Source: Schaalia radingae (lineage in GTDB: Bacteria > Actinomycetota > Actinomycetes > Actinomycetales > Actinomycetaceae). From it: a stretch of 64,000 nt of DNA. How positions within the stretch are numbered: position 1 is the first letter of the stretch; each line of letters starts with the position of its first letter. Below are positions 1-9,417 of the stretch, piece after piece. The stretch spans positions 1,612,001 through 1,676,000 of the forward strand of contig NZ_LT629792.1 in assembly GCF_900106055.1 (NCBI RefSeq), given 5' to 3'. A model generated the notes under the pieces. The model did not search any database, had not been told where the DNA came from, and saw only the letters and a list, made by a program, of their open reading frames with translations. The position numbers and the translations under genes are program-made.

Positions 1-809
1 ACAGCGATTCCGGGCTGGTGGATGTGGCTGTATGGCTGTGAGTTGCATGCGTCGATGACACGCTTGACATCGATGTTGGCCTTGTCGGCGTATACGGCGA
101 ACTGGTTGGCAAGCCCGATGTTCACGTCACGGTAGGTCGTTTCTGCAAGCTTCGCCATTTCGGCGGCTTCGGCGCTGCCCATGTCCCACACGCCGTTGGG
201 GCGAGGCAGGTCGTCACGCTCGTCAAAGTCAAGGACGCTGCGGTAGAACTCCATGCCCTTGTCAGTGCCTTCCTGGCTCAGACCGCCCACCAGCTTCGGG
301 TAGCGTCGCAGGTCGGAGAACACGCGGCCAGTCAGCACGCGTTCAGGCGAGAACACCAGGTGGAAATCTTCTCCTTCTTTCAGGCCGGAGATCTCCTCTA
401 TCATCGGCTTCCAGCGTCCGCGGGTGGTGCCCACCGGCAAAGTCGTTTCATAAGATATCAGTGTGTCTTTGGTCAGGTGCTCGGCCAGCGAGCGTGTGGC
501 CTGATCCATCCATCCGAAATCAGGTGCCCACGTCTCATCGTTGACAAACAGTGGAACAACTATGACGATTGCCTCCGCTTCTGGGATTGCTTCACCGTAG
601 TCCGTGGTGGCGCGCAGTTTTCCGGCGGGTACAAGCTCAGCGAGTTTTTCAGCCAGGTGAGCCTCCCCCGGGAATGGTTCGCGTCCCTCGTTGACGGTTG
701 CGACCGTCTTTTCGTTGACATCAACGCCGATGACGTCGTGCCCTTTGCTTGCAAACTGGACGGCGAGCGGCAGCCCGATCTTTCCCATAGCCACAACTGC
801 AATACGCAT
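1..809 (-). CDS. UDP-HexNAc 6-dehydrogenase (WecC/WbpA-like), 3' part cut by window edge
   Basis: Oxidises C6 of a UDP-N-acetylhexosamine to the uronic acid using NAD. Translating the minus strand from the ATG at 807-809 gives about 269 residues. The N-terminal Rossmann motif is VVAMGKIGLPLA, a variant of the usual GxGxxG. A conserved nucleotide-sugar dehydrogenase segment follows (GSAEAAEMAKLAETTYRDVN), then ANQFA. The C-terminal substrate domain lies beyond base 1. It is divergent from the 2-epimerase gene at 908, with a 98-base gap that must hold both promoters. The enzyme could act on UDP-ManNAc (WecC) or UDP-GlcNAc (WbpA). The 3-amino-sugar genes at 20-23 kb make the WbpA role attractive, but sequence alone does not decide it. 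Confidence 0.88.
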   Translation of the reverse strand, partial: MRIAVVAMGKIGLPLAVQFASKGHDVIGVDVNEKTVATVNEGREPFPGEAHLAEKLAELVPAGKLRATTDYGEAIPEAEAIVIVVPLFVNDETWAPDFGWMDQATRSLAEHLTKDTLISYETTLPVGTTRGRWKPMIEEISGLKEGEDFHLVFSPERVLTGRVFSDLRRYPKLVGGLSQEGTDKGMEFYRSVLDFDERDDLPRPNGVWDMGSAEAAEMAKLAETTYRDVNIGLANQFAVYADKANIDVKRVIDACNSQPYSHIHQPGIA

Positions 810-907
810 GAAAACTTCTTTCCATCTGTCAGCGATAACGCACACATTCTAACCGCTTCCACACGATCATCCCAGCATCTCAACGTCTCCACTGATAAAG
901 TGCCCAC

Positions 908-2005
908 ATGCGCGTTGTTTCAGTTGTCGGGGCACGTCCCCAATTCGTCAAGTTGGCGCCGATTGCCCACGCTTTTGATAAAGCTGGGATCGATCACGTG
1001 ATCGTCCACACGGGGCAGCACTATGACCCTATGCTTTCAGATGTCTTTTTCGAGGACCTCGGTATTCCCGCGCCTGACGTTCACCTGGGCGTGGGATCAG
1101 CTTCTCAAGGCGTGCAGACAGGGAAGATGCTGGCCGCCCTCGACGATGTGTTTACCGGCCATAATCCTGACTGGGTTCTTGTGTATGGAGACACAAATTC
1201 CACCTTGGCTGGGGCTTTGAGCGCTGTGAAGCTCCATATTCCAGTCGCACATCTGGAGGCGGGACTCCGCTCCTTCAACCGCGCGATGCCCGAAGAGATT
1301 AACCGCGTCATGACCGATCATGCCGCAGATCTGTTGCTGACGCCCACTGATGAAGGTGCCCGCCACCTTGCCGATGAAGGTTTGAAAGAGCGCACCGTCA
1401 TTGTCGGAGACGTGATGACTGATGTCCTGCTCCAGATCCGCGACCAGGTGAAAGATCTGCCCTCCCCTGTCATGAACGAGCTTGGGTTAGCTGAAGGATC
1501 CTACTCGCTGGCCACGATTCACCGGGCAGAAAACACCAATGATCGCGATCGACTGCTGTCAGTGCTCGATTCCCTAGGAGACGTTGATCATCCCGTTGTG
1601 CTGCTTGCCCACCCCCGCCTTGTTGCCAAGTGCAAGGAGCATGGCATCGAATTGTCAAACGATCACCCGCGCGGGAACCTACTCGTTCATCCCCCGCTGG
1701 CATATCCCGACCTTATTGCCTCAGCGCTTCATGCACGTGGTGTGATCACTGATTCGGGTGGACTGCAAAAGGAAGCGTTCCTGCTGCGCGTTCCCTGCAC
1801 GACGGTCCGCCCACAGACCGAGTGGGTGGAAACCGTACATCTTGGCTGGAACAAGTTGGTGGAGCCTGGTTCGGATCTGGCGGCGGCTGCTTCACGTTCT
1901 TATCCGGCCGAACCTGCTGAAGCTGATGCCCATCCATATGGTGATGGCCACGCTGCCGAGCGCGTGGCAGAAGTACTGTCAAACTGGGCAGGGCGCGTCA
2001 GGTGA
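908..2005 (+). CDS. wecB: UDP-N-acetylglucosamine 2-epimerase (non-hydrolysing)
   Basis: Cytosolic epimerase interconverting UDP-GlcNAc and UDP-ManNAc. The related WbpI acts on the 2,3-diacetamido uronate. The protein is 365 aa, the usual length. It starts with the family signature VVGARPQFVKLAPI, then has HTGQHYD near residue 36, GDTNST near 93, HLEAGLRS near 115, TIHRAENT near 202 and TDSGGLQKEA near 281. Its stop overlaps the start of the next gene by four bases (GTGA), so the two are probably translationally coupled. With the neighbouring dehydrogenase it can supply an acidic ManNAc-type sugar. Family assignment is secure; the substrate (WecB or WbpI type) is not. Confidence 0.93.
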   Translation: MRVVSVVGARPQFVKLAPIAHAFDKAGIDHVIVHTGQHYDPMLSDVFFEDLGIPAPDVHLGVGSASQGVQTGKMLAALDDVFTGHNPDWVLVYGDTNSTLAGALSAVKLHIPVAHLEAGLRSFNRAMPEEINRVMTDHAADLLLTPTDEGARHLADEGLKERTVIVGDVMTDVLLQIRDQVKDLPSPVMNELGLAEGSYSLATIHRAENTNDRDRLLSVLDSLGDVDHPVVLLAHPRLVAKCKEHGIELSNDHPRGNLLVHPPLAYPDLIASALHARGVITDSGGLQKEAFLLRVPCTTVRPQTEWVETVHLGWNKLVEPGSDLAAAASRSYPAEPAEADAHPYGDGHAAERVAEVLSNWAGRVR

Positions 2006-3156
2006 GTCGCGTCGTTCTTGCCACCCGGGTCTTCGCCCCCGAGCCTGCGGCGGCCGCCCTTCGTCTGCGCGGGCTTGCGCATGCGCTGGCGATGGATGGG
2101 CACGACGTCACCGTCTTGACCTCGCGTTTTGGTTCCCTTCGCGGTTCGGTAACTGACGAAGGAGTCCTGATCAAACGCTTCCCTGTTCTGCGGGATTCTG
2201 CTGGCGCCGTGCGTGGCTATGCGCAGTACATGTCCTTTGACATTCCCCTGTTCTTCCGTCTTCTGACATGCCGCAGACCCGATGCTGTTGTGGTTGAGCC
2301 TCCTCCTACGACCGGGTCCGTCGCGCGTATCGCATGCAGTCTCCGGAGAATTCCCTACGTTTATTACGCGTGCGACATTTTGTCTGACGCTGCCGAAGCC
2401 GAACATATGAAGCCTCTGGTTGTCAGGGTCCTGCGCAGTATTGAGCGTTTTGCTCTCACAGGTGCAGAACGTGTCATTGCTGTGTCTGAGGGGGTTGCTC
2501 AGCGCGCTCAGGAGCTGGGGGCTGTCAATGTGAGCGTGGTGCCCAACGGCGTTCAAACGCAGGAGTTGCTTGACCGCACTCCCCTGCCCGACGGTTTTCC
2601 TCACGCTGGCGGCCCGGTTTACCTTTACGCAGGTACCGCCTCATCGCTGCAGTCTCCTGACGCCTTTATCAGGGCTTTTCCGCGCGTCAAAACCGTGTTT
2701 CCGAAGGCTGTCTTGGTCTTTCTTGGACAGGGAAACGCATGGGATGACCTGGTTGAACTGGGTCGAGCAGCATCCACGGACATTGTTTTCCATGAGCCTG
2801 TTCCTCCTGATCAGGCTCAGCGCTGGTACGCCAGCGCCGATGTTTCACTCGCATCGATTCGCCCGGGTGGTTATGACTATGCGTATCCCACCAAGATCCT
2901 TGTCTCTCTTGCTCAGGGAACACCTGTTGTCTATATCGGACAGGGACCTCCTGCCAACGATATTCGCAAATCCAATTTGGGGCGTACCGCAGGCTTCAGC
3001 CCGGACGAAGTAGCTGACGCGATGATTCAGGCAGGAAATATGGCAATGCACCGCGAGGCAGGCGAGCGCGAGAGGCTGCGCCAGTGGGTCATCTCGCATC
3101 GTTCGCTGCCAGCGACATCCAGGCGCGCTGCACAGGTCGTTGCGCAAGCCTTTTAG
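2002..3156 (+). CDS. GT4-family glycosyltransferase (WbuB-like)
   Basis: A 384-aa GT-B transferase presumed to add a sugar to a lipid-linked glycan on the cytoplasmic membrane. The N-terminal acceptor domain shows EPAAAALRLRGLAHAL and VTVLTSRFG, typical of the WbuB group. The linker VVPNGVQTQELLDR and a C-terminal donor domain (YLYAGTA, VFLGQG, SLAQGTPVVY) follow. It begins with GTG at 2002 inside the stop of the upstream epimerase, so it belongs to that operon. Sugar specificity cannot be read from the sequence. Confidence 0.85.
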   Translation: MSRVVLATRVFAPEPAAAALRLRGLAHALAMDGHDVTVLTSRFGSLRGSVTDEGVLIKRFPVLRDSAGAVRGYAQYMSFDIPLFFRLLTCRRPDAVVVEPPPTTGSVARIACSLRRIPYVYYACDILSDAAEAEHMKPLVVRVLRSIERFALTGAERVIAVSEGVAQRAQELGAVNVSVVPNGVQTQELLDRTPLPDGFPHAGGPVYLYAGTASSLQSPDAFIRAFPRVKTVFPKAVLVFLGQGNAWDDLVELGRAASTDIVFHEPVPPDQAQRWYASADVSLASIRPGGYDYAYPTKILVSLAQGTPVVYIGQGPPANDIRKSNLGRTAGFSPDEVADAMIQAGNMAMHREAGERERLRQWVISHRSLPATSRRAAQVVAQAF

Positions 3157-3213
3157 GTTCACGGTATTTATACAGAGCACCATGCCTTGTCAAAGGCAGA
3201 AAGAAGCGAGCAC

Positions 3214-4362
3214 ATGAGTCAGAAGCCACGTATTTTGTGTCTTTCGTTTTCTCCTCTTGCACGCGACGCACGCGTACTTCGCCAGCTGAGCGTACTTCAG
3301 GAATTCGGTGACGTCACAACCGTTGGATACGGGCCGACAACCCCGTATTCAACCGAGCACCTTGAGGTTCCTCAATCTGCTGCCTCTTTGCCTCAGACAC
3401 CATCCGGTGTCGCCAAGCTTGCGCTTCACCGTCACTCTTCGGTCGACCTAGATGCTCCGGCCACGAAGGAAGCGTTGCGTCTTCTGGAAGGACATTCATT
3501 TGATGTTGTCGTGGCCAACGATGCACGGGCACTGCCTGCCGCGCTGACAGCGGCTCACGGCGCGCCGGTGTGGGCAGACTTGCATGAATGGGCACCGGAG
3601 GAACGCACTCAGATTCTCTCGTGGCGCCTGCTCGTTGCTCCCTGGATTGATCACATCTGCCGCACATGGCTTCCACAGGTGAGCGCAGCGACAACTGTCG
3701 GGGGGAGAATTGCCTCGTTGTACGAGCAGCACTATGGTATCCGGCCTCGTCTTATGAGGAATGCGGCGCCATGGGTCGATCTTTCCCCTAGCCCGGTTAA
3801 CGACTCCGGTCCTATCAGACTGGTTCACTCAGGCGGCGCAGTTGCAGGCCGCGCGCTGGACACTGCAATTGACGCCGTGATTGAAGCCGGTGACAAATTC
3901 ACGCTTGACCTGTATTTGGTGCCAGCGAATGATAAAGGTAAGTATTTACGGGAACTACAAGCCAAAGCCAGTGGATGCGATCGAATTACCTTTCATGACC
4001 CTGTTTCCCCTTCTGATTTGCCTTTTGTCTTGAACCAGTTCGATGTTGGTGTCTACTGGATCAAACCGATTACAACGAATGCCCGCCTAGCTTTGCCAAA
4101 CAAATTCTTCGACTTCATTCAGGCGCGGCTTGCCTTGGCCGTCGGCCCTTCTGTAGAAATGACGGACGTAGTCAATAAATACGGTTTAGGAGTGTTATCT
4201 GGCGGCTTCGATATTCCGCAAATCGTAGAGTCTTTGCATTCACTTAATTCACAGCAGATACAAGCATTCAAACAGGCTAGCCACAAAGCTTCACATGCCT
4301 TGAGCTTTGAGAATGAAGCTGCGGTTGCTCGGACTATTATGGAAGAACTATTGGGCTCCTAG
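3214..4362 (+). CDS. Glycosyltransferase, GT-B fold
   Basis: A 382-aa probable glycosyltransferase in the operon that starts at 908. The N-terminus ILCLSFSPLARDARVLRQL is a common GT4 acceptor-domain opening. Later come VVANDARALPAAL and, in the donor half, LPNKFFDFIQARLALAVGPS, which fits the nucleotide-sugar binding region. I chose ATG 3214 rather than an upstream TTG at 3187 because GAAAGAAG lies a suitable distance upstream. The 3' half is more AT-rich than the 5' half, which may reflect mosaic origin. Donor and acceptor are unknown. Confidence 0.75.
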   Translation: MSQKPRILCLSFSPLARDARVLRQLSVLQEFGDVTTVGYGPTTPYSTEHLEVPQSAASLPQTPSGVAKLALHRHSSVDLDAPATKEALRLLEGHSFDVVVANDARALPAALTAAHGAPVWADLHEWAPEERTQILSWRLLVAPWIDHICRTWLPQVSAATTVGGRIASLYEQHYGIRPRLMRNAAPWVDLSPSPVNDSGPIRLVHSGGAVAGRALDTAIDAVIEAGDKFTLDLYLVPANDKGKYLRELQAKASGCDRITFHDPVSPSDLPFVLNQFDVGVYWIKPITTNARLALPNKFFDFIQARLALAVGPSVEMTDVVNKYGLGVLSGGFDIPQIVESLHSLNSQQIQAFKQASHKASHALSFENEAAVARTIMEELLGS

Positions 4363-4387
4363 CTATCGGAGTCCCGAAGGAAAAGCT

Positions 4388-5638
4388 TTAGGCGGATATC
4401 CAATTTTCATATAGCGCACGCGCGCTCAGTTCACCATCGTGGACAAGCGCAAGATAGCGCTTATTTTCTTCGAGGATTGATTCACGCCTGTGCTTATCGC
4501 GAGCAAGAGTTGCAATGGTTTCTTCCAACGTGTCCGCTTGCGCCTCGACAATGGGGCATTTGATTCCGGTAGTTTTCTCGATATATGTGCGAAAGCGGGT
4601 ATCAATATGCGCTATCGGAATGCATCCCGCTCCGATCGCTTCGAGCGACGTTGTTCCATAAATACCCATCGTGATTTGTTCAACCAGAAGATCTGCATTT
4701 CCCAAGGCTACGGGCATCTCATTCCGAGGCACTGATTCGAGAAATCTACTCTCCACGATTCCTTTCGCATCAAGGCGCTCGAGCACGGGAACTATTTGTT
4801 CAGAGCCCTTCAACCAAGAGCGACTTGGAATATGTGCTACCTGCAGGAGGCTTCGTCTTTCGCTCGACGTTTTGTCTCCCATTCCGCTACTCTTTGATCC
4901 CCACTCGTCAGGGTTAATCGCGAGTGGGCACCAATGAGCCTGCGGAACATCGTCAAGCAGATCTGGCGTCGAAACGAAAACTGGTACTCCTAAACGCTCG
5001 ATCAGCTGCCGGTTACGATCTGAACGTCGTTGGAGTAGTTGCGTCTTAGGGTCGTTTTCATCGAAAGGAGAGGAGTGGATTCGCCGCGCATGCGCGCGAG
5101 GATTTCGCGTATCAGAACCATGGGACAACACGGCGACAGAAACTCCCCGCGACTGTAAAGCTCGCACTTCTTTTTCAACGCTGAAGTTAAATAGTGGCCC
5201 GAAAAGAGGCTCCTCCGCCTCGACCAGCACATGCGTAAACTGTGAGACCTGTTCGAAATACTTGCGTGCCCAATCCTTTGAGAGCGTGAAAACGCCGTAG
5301 GGAATAACTCGATCGGATCGGAATGGTAACGCTCCAGGAAAGTCGACCATCACATTTTGTGCATTTATGTTCGGATAAGAACGTTCTAGAGCATGTGCCC
5401 ACTGCCACGCCTGTTCCGCAAAGTTTACGGGCGCAATCAGTACTCGAATAGGCGCGTCGGGAATCGCAAGCGGGGATGGAAGCGGGTAGGGCTTGTATCC
5501 TTGAGCTCTGCGAATTACCGGATATAGGGGGCTACCCGGCCCTGCAAGCTTCATGACAGTGTCAGCCACAGGCGCAGGTAGGGAAAATGCGGCGTCGTGG
5601 AGAAAATCAAGCAGGCGGGCACGAAATGATTGATTCAT
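4388..5638 (-). CDS. Probable glycosyltransferase (GT-B-like)
   Basis: A 416-aa protein that I only recognise as glycosyltransferase-like. The C-terminal half has IYGTTSLEAIGAGCIPIAHI, which resembles the E-x7-E donor-sugar region of GT-B enzymes. The middle contains HGSDTRNPRAHARRIHSS and VSTPDLLDDV, patterns seen in polysaccharide-cluster transferases. ATG 5638 is preferred because it follows the upstream gene's stop by only five bases, which suggests coupling. It forms a two-gene minus-strand operon with the gene ending at 5644 and faces the operon from 908 convergently. Confidence 0.6.
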   Translation of the reverse strand: MNQSFRARLLDFLHDAAFSLPAPVADTVMKLAGPGSPLYPVIRRAQGYKPYPLPSPLAIPDAPIRVLIAPVNFAEQAWQWAHALERSYPNINAQNVMVDFPGALPFRSDRVIPYGVFTLSKDWARKYFEQVSQFTHVLVEAEEPLFGPLFNFSVEKEVRALQSRGVSVAVLSHGSDTRNPRAHARRIHSSPFDENDPKTQLLQRRSDRNRQLIERLGVPVFVSTPDLLDDVPQAHWCPLAINPDEWGSKSSGMGDKTSSERRSLLQVAHIPSRSWLKGSEQIVPVLERLDAKGIVESRFLESVPRNEMPVALGNADLLVEQITMGIYGTTSLEAIGAGCIPIAHIDTRFRTYIEKTTGIKCPIVEAQADTLEETIATLARDKHRRESILEENKRYLALVHDGELSARALYENWISA

Positions 5639-5643
5639 CTTTG

Positions 5644-6720
5644 TCACTTGCTTTCTGTCAAGACTTCGGCAACAGAGCGAGCACGGTCTCTCCACGTATT
5701 AGTCTGAGCCGCTATGCGAGCATTCCTCGCTTTCTGCTTAACGTCCTCAGGGTGAGCTTTCAAGAAAGTCAAGATCTGGGCAATATCAGCAATTCCGTAA
5801 TTGACCTGCCAGCCTGCATCCAGTTTGTTGACGATCCGTGCGGCCTCGGTTCCAGCTGTCACGAGAACTGGTCGCCCTCGCGAAATATACTCGAACAGTT
5901 TCGCCGGCGCAGCAAACTTCCGGTAGTCACTCGGCTCAACAGCAAGAATGCCGATGTGAGTATCCGCATACAGCGGATCAAGTTCACTTGAATTCAAGTG
6001 ATGCACATGAATCTGGTCGCTGCCCAATGAAGAGTCCTGAGCAAGGGCTGCCTTCCATTGTTCAGGCCTCGTCACTAGCTCCAGTTCAATACTTGGTTCT
6101 TGTTTAAGGGCTGCGAAGAGCGCATCAAGACGATAATGCCCGCCGAGCCCACCGACATAAAACAATCTCAGCGGACCTGTTGGAAGCGGCATTGTGCGTC
6201 CACTATCCCCTGCGGGTGGAAGAGCAGAAAACGTTGCGTCGTTCGGCAGGTTGAGATAGGTTGCCATGCCTTCAGAGGGCAGGAAAAAATGCACATTATT
6301 GCGGAGGTATCCACGCATATCGAGTCGGTGAAAAAAAGGCGACAGCTTGCCAATGACAGTTTTTGCTGGGGCATGTGCAAATTTCCAGTAGATATCCCGG
6401 TAGAAAACACCCGATGGGATGCCGTGCCTGCGCACAAGACTCAAGATCGCATTATCAAGCATCGGCGCAAATCCTGACTTCACGCTCGTAGCGAATACAT
6501 TGGGTTGCGTGGAGTTTTCGCTGTAGAAAAACTCCGGCTTCATTCCTTGCCGCAGGTTCTTTTTGAGCGCAGCCATTTTTCTGCGACGTTCGGGCGTCGT
6601 CCCCGACATATCGATCACGTGATAGCCGATATCCGCGAAAGCCTGCCGCATCCGCAAAGGGCGCAAACGTGATGCTGCCGTCGGATTCTTCTCCATCGGA
6701 TAGGGCGCGTGGAAAATCAT
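5644..6720 (-). CDS. Glycosyltransferase, GT1/GT4-like
   Basis: A 358-aa probable glycosyltransferase. The start is the ATG at 6720 (MIFHAPYPM), matching the usual opening strand; a longer frame reaching 6849 would run into the divergent gene. The donor domain shows LRLFYVGGLGGHYRLDALF near the middle and LFEYISRGRPVLVTAGTEAA near residue 300, the latter typical of the sugar-nucleotide site. It is first of a two-gene operon with the transferase at 4388-5638 and divergent from the transferase at 6822. Specificity is unknown. Confidence 0.7.
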   Translation of the reverse strand: MIFHAPYPMEKNPTAASRLRPLRMRQAFADIGYHVIDMSGTTPERRRKMAALKKNLRQGMKPEFFYSENSTQPNVFATSVKSGFAPMLDNAILSLVRRHGIPSGVFYRDIYWKFAHAPAKTVIGKLSPFFHRLDMRGYLRNNVHFFLPSEGMATYLNLPNDATFSALPPAGDSGRTMPLPTGPLRLFYVGGLGGHYRLDALFAALKQEPSIELELVTRPEQWKAALAQDSSLGSDQIHVHHLNSSELDPLYADTHIGILAVEPSDYRKFAAPAKLFEYISRGRPVLVTAGTEAARIVNKLDAGWQVNYGIADIAQILTFLKAHPEDVKQKARNARIAAQTNTWRDRARSVAEVLTESK

Positions 6721-6821
6721 TGTGGGTGTGGACTGCACGTAGGCCTCGCATTCGTCAACTGGACCATGCTCCAGTGTACTCGAGCTGTGCCCAATCCTCC
6801 TTGAGCCCGTATGCTCGTAGT

Positions 6822-8036
6822 ATGAGTACCTCTTCTTTTCCGACGTCATCTGGTCTTCGGCACGTCCTCATGATACCGTCCTGGTACCCAAGTCCCCAAT
6901 ATCCTTTGAATGGATCGTTTTTCGCTGAACAGGTGCTCATGCTGCAAAATGCAGGATTCACGGTCGGAGTTCTTGCCCTCGATGCAACGAAGCCCTGGCA
7001 AAAAAAGGCGCCTGTGAGCATGAGCAAGGAAAATGGGATCTCAACGATTCGAGGTTCTATCGTCTCTGTCCCTCACGAGAAGCTTCCAGCTGAATACCCA
7101 TTCATCCGCATGCAGGCGCGCCGCTTCTTTGAGTTGTATGAGGTCACATGCGGCAAACCTGATCTTGTGCATGCGCATTCTGTGTATCCGGGTGTGTTGA
7201 TCGCCCAGGCGGCCTCAGCTTACTGGGATGTTCCCTACTGCCTGACTGAACACCGCCCATCGTCTTTGGAACGTCCTCCACGTTCCTTCCGCGGAAAGCA
7301 GATCATCTACGCTGTACGGTCGGCACAGGGGCGTGCGACAGTGTCATCTGTCTTTGCTGAAAAGCTCGAACGCTTTTACTCAACGACCCCGTGGACTGTG
7401 ATCGCTCTGCCGGTTTCGAATGCGGCGGCGCAAGTTCGCTTGCCTTCCTACACCAAAGGTGACGATATCGTTTTCTGTCATGTCTCTCATTTGGGAGAAA
7501 ATAAGCGTCCGCGCCTGACTCTGCGGGCGTTCGCAAGAATGAGAGCGACGGTCGGACATGCGCGCCTGCGCGTGATAGGCGGCGGCGTTTCAGGCGAAGT
7601 TGATTCGCTCAGGAACTATTGCGTTGAGCTCGGCATCTCAAATGACGTCGATTTTCTTGGAGCGCAACCTCGTGATCAGATTTTTGAGCTTCTGTCTGGG
7701 GCAAACGCTTTTGTCTTGGCAAGTGCAGTCGAAGCAGGTGGAACTGTCTTTGCCGAGGCGCAAATGGTGGGGCTGCCATGCGTCGGGACGGACACGTGGG
7801 CCGGCCAATTCATGATCGAACAGCAAAGTGGCATCGTTTCGCCAGTTGATGATGAGGACGCTCTGACAGAAGCTATGACACAGATTGCACGAGACTTGGT
7901 CAATGGTTCGCCACGTTTTTCTCCTCTTCGAATTCGTCAGAGAGCCATCGAGCGATTCAGCGAAACGACGTTTGCCACTTCATCAGGCAAATTCTACCGT
8001 GACAGTCTCGACTGCTTCCGCAGGCATATGTCTTAG
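6822..8036 (+). CDS. GT4-family glycosyltransferase
   Basis: A 404-aa enzyme. The opening VLMIPSWYPSPQYPLNGSFF is a very common signature of exopolysaccharide GT4 transferases. The donor domain contains CHVSHLGENKRPRLTLRAFA, LRVIGGG and a glycine/alanine-rich acidic loop (ASAVEAGGTVFAEAQMVGLP) holding the E-x7-E residues. The start at ATG 6822 has only a weak ribosome site; ATG 6870 is an alternative. Its stop lies two bases from the end of the convergent flippase gene, leaving no room for separate terminators. Confidence 0.85.
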   Translation: MSTSSFPTSSGLRHVLMIPSWYPSPQYPLNGSFFAEQVLMLQNAGFTVGVLALDATKPWQKKAPVSMSKENGISTIRGSIVSVPHEKLPAEYPFIRMQARRFFELYEVTCGKPDLVHAHSVYPGVLIAQAASAYWDVPYCLTEHRPSSLERPPRSFRGKQIIYAVRSAQGRATVSSVFAEKLERFYSTTPWTVIALPVSNAAAQVRLPSYTKGDDIVFCHVSHLGENKRPRLTLRAFARMRATVGHARLRVIGGGVSGEVDSLRNYCVELGISNDVDFLGAQPRDQIFELLSGANAFVLASAVEAGGTVFAEAQMVGLPCVGTDTWAGQFMIEQQSGIVSPVDDEDALTEAMTQIARDLVNGSPRFSPLRIRQRAIERFSETTFATSSGKFYRDSLDCFRRHMS

Positions 8037-8038
8037 AC

Positions 8039-9352
8039 CTACGAGATAGAAGATTCACAAGCAGGCGGCTTCCTGTCAAAATCCACGGCGCATTTCCACG
8101 CTAGCAACAGCATCACACCCAGCATTAGTGCCATAAGCCCGCCAAGAGCAAATACGGTCGGGAGCAAAGCCAGCGGCGAGAACCACAACCACAATAAAGG
8201 AACAACACAGTACAAAACAGCAAAAATCAGCATTCGACGTTGATTTTCGGTAACGACAAATATGTTCGATATGGGAGAAGTCAGGACCGTCATATACAGC
8301 CATGGTGTAAGTGCTTGAGCAAAATAGCCAGCCTGATCCCACTGGGCGCCAAAAACGAATGGAAATAGCCATGGTGCCAGAACGAATAGCAAAGCAAATG
8401 GCCCAATTGCAGCAAACGCTGCTCGAATCAAAGTAAAACGTACAAGACCTGACATCTTCCCATGTTCAACAACTGCAAGCTTCTTGAGAAATACCTGCGA
8501 AACTGAGCCTGCGATAAGTCCAACGGGAACTTGCATAATGGCCCACGCTAGTTGAAATTGGCCAAGAGCGGCGACGGCCACTGAACCAATCAACAAATTA
8601 ATCCCCATATTGCGAACCGAGTCTACAAGTACGTTTGGACCGTTTAACAAGGGCATCTTTCTATAGCGCCTCATTAGCGAAAGCATCGAAGGCGCATTAT
8701 CCGGTATGGGTCCACGGAGCTCTGGAGTGCGGATCTTTATTGCGACAAACCCGACCAACTGACCCATGATCGTTCCCGTTATAAGACCGACCAGACCTCC
8801 CTTCCACAACAGTCCCATTATAAGTTGAAAGAAGACAATACTTGTCGACTGAAGAACCTGGTTGGAAGCAAGAGCTCCGAATCTCTCTTTTCGCGTCAAC
8901 CAGTACTGAATATTCGTTATCTCTGCCACCAAGAAGACAGTCAAACCGGAAATCATTAGCCATTTCGATAATTCCTGGGATTGATGATACCTATCTTCAA
9001 GAAACTTCGAAAATATAATACAAAATAGTGAAGTCAAAAAAGAGGAGACCACTATCGAACGAGTTGCAATCTTTTTCAAAACACGAGCAACAGTATCTGA
9101 TTTGGGCAACATCTGGGTAACATCAAATCTCAACGCTGCTACGGCGATAACGAAGGAGGTAATGGTTCCATATATTCCGAAAAGCCCTTTTTCGTAGTCA
9201 GTATAAATTCGATTGATAAAAATTTGAAATATAAAAATGACGATCTGGGAGATCATGGTTCCCGTCATCAGAGTCAAGATCGCAGATACCACTGGACTAC
9301 GATTCTTCTCGCGCAGCAGCTTTTCATGTAGTCGATGCCAGATCCCCCGCAA
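8039..9352 (-). CDS. Polysaccharide flippase (Wzx-type MATE/MOP transporter)
   Basis: A roughly 437-aa polytopic membrane protein of the MOP superfamily that flips lipid-linked repeat units across the membrane. Around a dozen hydrophobic segments are visible, beginning with ILTLMTGTMISQIVIFIFQI and including TIMGQLVGFVAIKIR. A perfect AGGAGG lies eight bases before a TTG at 9352. A GTG at 9361 overlaps the same Shine-Dalgarno, so I prefer the TTG. It follows an asparagine-synthetase-like gene (end 9418) with a 65-base gap, probably one operon. The AT-rich composition of its 5' half differs from the housekeeping half of the window. A Wzy polymerase is not evident in the window. Confidence 0.82.
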   Translation of the reverse strand: MRGIWHRLHEKLLREKNRSPVVSAILTLMTGTMISQIVIFIFQIFINRIYTDYEKGLFGIYGTITSFVIAVAALRFDVTQMLPKSDTVARVLKKIATRSIVVSSFLTSLFCIIFSKFLEDRYHQSQELSKWLMISGLTVFLVAEITNIQYWLTRKERFGALASNQVLQSTSIVFFQLIMGLLWKGGLVGLITGTIMGQLVGFVAIKIRTPELRGPIPDNAPSMLSLMRRYRKMPLLNGPNVLVDSVRNMGINLLIGSVAVAALGQFQLAWAIMQVPVGLIAGSVSQVFLKKLAVVEHGKMSGLVRFTLIRAAFAAIGPFALLFVLAPWLFPFVFGAQWDQAGYFAQALTPWLYMTVLTSPISNIFVVTENQRRMLIFAVLYCVVPLLWLWFSPLALLPTVFALGGLMALMLGVMLLLAWKCAVDFDRKPPACESSIS

Positions 9353-9417
9353 TTCTTTCACCTCCTCAGATAGAAGATTCTCTCGTTTTCACCGGCATTT
9401 CACCGTCCTAAGTTCTT